A DNA stretch of 64,000 bases, from assembly GCF_013334205.1 (NCBI RefSeq), contig NZ_CP054424.1:2624001-2688000 (forward strand). Reading direction: 5' to 3'. Under the pieces are notes generated by a model. The model made no database searches and was not told where the DNA came from. It saw only the letters and a program-made list of their open reading frames with translations. Origin of the DNA: Rhodoferax sp. BAB1 (lineage in GTDB: Bacteria > Pseudomonadota > Gammaproteobacteria > Burkholderiales > Burkholderiaceae_C). This document shows positions 62,423 through 64,000 of the stretch, in pieces. The first letter of the stretch is position 1. Each line of letters begins with the position of its first letter. The translations under genes and the position numbers were made by a program.

Positions 62423-64000
62423 ATGAACAAGCTGAAAATCTCCACCCGCCTGACCCTCCTGATCGGCATCCTGTCCCTGCTGCTGGTCAGCATCGGCGGC
62501 ATCGGCCTGATCGGCATCCGCAACTCGAACGCCGGGCTGCAGACCGTTTACGAAGACCGCACCATGCCCATGGGGCAGATCGCCGAAATCCAGGAAAAAC
62601 TGCTGGAGAACCGGCTGGCCGTCGGCAACGCACTGCTCAACTCCACGCCCGAGGAAATCAAGCGGACCGGCGACATCCTGAACCGCAACATCACCGACAT
62701 CACCCGGACCTGGGAGGCCTACATGGCCACCCGGCTGACCACCGAAGAGGCCGCGCTGGCCAAGCAGTTTGCCGCCGACCGCGCCAGGTTCGTGAACGAA
62801 GGCCTCAAGCCCTTCCTCGCCGCGCTGGAAAGCTACGAAATGGAAACCGCGCGCGGCATCAACGAGAAGAACATCCGCCCCCTGTATGCGGATGTGCGCA
62901 AAGGCATTGCCGCGCTGCTGCACCTGCAGCTCGATGAAGCGAAAAAGGAATACGGCGCCGCCCTGCAGCGTTACCAGACCATCCTGGTGGTCTCGATTTC
63001 CGCCATCGTCGCCGGCGTGCTGTTTGCCGTGCTGTTCGGCATGGCCCTGATCCGCGGCATCTCCCGCGCGCTGCAGAACGCCGTGGATGTGTCCGAAGCC
63101 GTCGCCCAGGGTGACCTGACCCGCAAGGTCGATACCAGCGGCAAGGACGAAGTCGCCAAGGTGTTACAGGCCCTGGCCGCCATGCAGAACAAGCTGGGGC
63201 AGATCGTCAGCACCGTGCGCCAGGGCTCCGAGTCCGTGGCCTCGGCCAGCACCCAGATTGCCCAGGGCAACCAGGACCTGAGCGGGCGCACCGAAAGCCA
63301 GGCCAGCGCGCTGGAAGAGACCGCCGCCTCGATGGAGGAGCTGGGCTCCACCGTCAAGCAGAACGCCGACAACGCCCGCCAGGCCAACCAGCTGGCGCAA
63401 AGCGCATCGACGGTGGCCGTGAAGGGCGGGGAAGTGGTCTCGCAGGTGGTCGACACCATGAAAGGCATCAACGACTCCAGCCGCAGGATCGCCGACATCA
63501 TCAACGTGATCGACGGCATCGCCTTCCAGACCAACATCCTGGCGCTCAACGCCGCCGTGGAAGCGGCCCGTGCCGGCGAGCAGGGCCGCGGTTTCGCGGT
63601 GGTGGCCGGTGAGGTGCGCAACCTGGCCAGCCGTTCGGCCGAAGCGGCCAAGGAGATCAAGCAGCTGATCACCGACAGCGTGACCCGTGTCGAACAGGGC
63701 ACGGCGCTGGTGGACCAGGCCGGCAACACCATGACCGAGGTGGTCACCTCGATCCGGCGCGTGACGGACATCATGGGCGAGATCAGTGCCGCGAGCTCCG
63801 AGCAGAGCGCCGGCGTGGCCCAGATCGGCGAGGCCGTGGTGCAGATGGACCAGGCCACGCAGCAGAACGCTGCCCTGGTGGAAGAGATGGCCGCGGCCGC
63901 CGCCAGCCTGAATGGCCAGGCGCAGGACCTGGTGCAGGCCGTCAGCGTCTTCAAGCTGGCCGGTGGTGGCAGCGGCAGCACCCGGCTCGTACCCATCGTG
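62423..64000 (+). CDS. Methyl-accepting chemotaxis protein (3' end outside window)
   Basis: 526 codons visible, no stop. TM1 (about 12-32), a four-helix periplasmic sensor (about 33-185), TM2 (186-210), HAMP (211-264) and the cytoplasmic signalling helices; the hairpin tip is [20 protein letters not shown] (365-384). Methylation-region glutamates flank [12 protein letters not shown]. Ligand unknown. ATG 62423 behind GCAGGA. Confidence 0.95.
   Translation, partial: MNKLKISTRLTLLIGILSLLLVSIGGIGLIGIRNSNAGLQTVYEDRTMPMGQIAEIQEKLLENRLAVGNALLNSTPEEIKRTGDILNRNITDITRTWEAYMATRLTTEEAALAKQFAADRARFVNEGLKPFLAALESYEMETARGINEKNIRPLYADVRKGIAALLHLQLDEAKKEYGAALQRYQTILVVSISAIVAGVLFAVLFGMALIRGISRALQNAVDVSEAVAQGDLTRKVDTSGKDEVAKVLQALAAMQNKLGQIVSTVRQGSESVASASTQIAQGNQDLSGRTESQASALEETAASMEELGSTVKQNADNARQANQLAQSASTVAVKGGEVVSQVVDTMKGINDSSRRIADIINVIDGIAFQTNILALNAAVEAARAGEQGRGFAVVAGEVRNLASRSAEAAKEIKQLITDSVTRVEQGTALVDQAGNTMTEVVTSIRRVTDIMGEISAASSEQSAGVAQIGEAVVQMDQATQQNAALVEEMAAAAASLNGQAQDLVQAVSVFKLAGGGSGSTRLVPIV

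Overview
The window looks like a chromosomal segment of a high-GC betaproteobacterium of the Burkholderiales, most like Comamonadaceae. The reasons are the strong G/C third-position bias, the rsmD / M16 peptidase pair / ftsY neighbourhood, a fused NuoE-NuoF formate dehydrogenase subunit with a LysR gene, a Bug-family (TctC) binding protein beside a MmgE/PrpD gene, and a GC-rich intergenic repeat between panB and panC of a kind common in that family. I make no genus call. I saw no rRNA, tRNA or CRISPR array.

Layout. 1-2.1 kb: formate dehydrogenase subunit (cut by the window edge) and its LysR regulator. 2.1-2.6 kb: a non-coding element bounded by 56-bp perfect inverted repeats. 2.6-7.3 kb: apbC/mrp, a patatin-like lipase, metG. 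7.4-12.5 kb: an AT-richer secreted hypothetical protein, a diguanylate cyclase, two membrane proteins (DUF1275, SulP) and a DUF3460 protein. 12.5-18.3 kb: scpA followed by a cofactor run, nadB-panD-bioB-panB-panC, linking aspartate to NAD, beta-alanine/pantothenate and biotin. 18.3-22.8 kb: a triple 58-bp hairpin repeat, hemerythrin, ald, a methyltransferase, an alpha/beta hydrolase and small membrane proteins. 22.9-29.6 kb: rsmD, two M16 peptidases, ftsY, and a GGDEF-EAL protein.

29.6-37.1 kb: a metallo-beta-lactamase-fold protein and DUF4395 protein, then a tightly coupled egtD-senB-selD operon. The latter has the makings of a selenoneine or selenosugar pathway but lacks senA next to it. 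Divergent from it is a tctC-MmgE/PrpD pair. 37.1-41.9 kb: a membrane protein and, behind a perfect FNR box and a sigma70 promoter, a four-gene envelope system: ABC ATPase, FtsX-type permease, LolA-like periplasmic protein and outer-membrane barrel. 41.9-50.2 kb: HD hydrolase, VF530, ProQ, a lone ureD, LysR, esterase, extradiol dioxygenase, phospholipase D and multicopper oxidase.

50.4-52.5 kb is a gene-cassette array: four attC-like sites alternate with four AT-richer minus-strand genes for small membrane, lipoprotein or hypothetical proteins, and no integrase is in view. 52.9-56.9 kb holds a zinc-ribbon PhnA protein, another diguanylate cyclase and small unknowns. 56.5-60.0 kb is an ECF42 sigma-factor locus with YCII/DGPF, VOC and SRPBCC genes and a matching candidate promoter. 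The window ends with a second patatin and a chemotaxis set (cheW, a small unknown gene, an incomplete methyl-accepting chemotaxis protein).

The points most worth following up are the senA-less egtD-senB-selD operon, the FNR-linked Lol-like transport locus, the attC cassette array and the ECF42 promoter.
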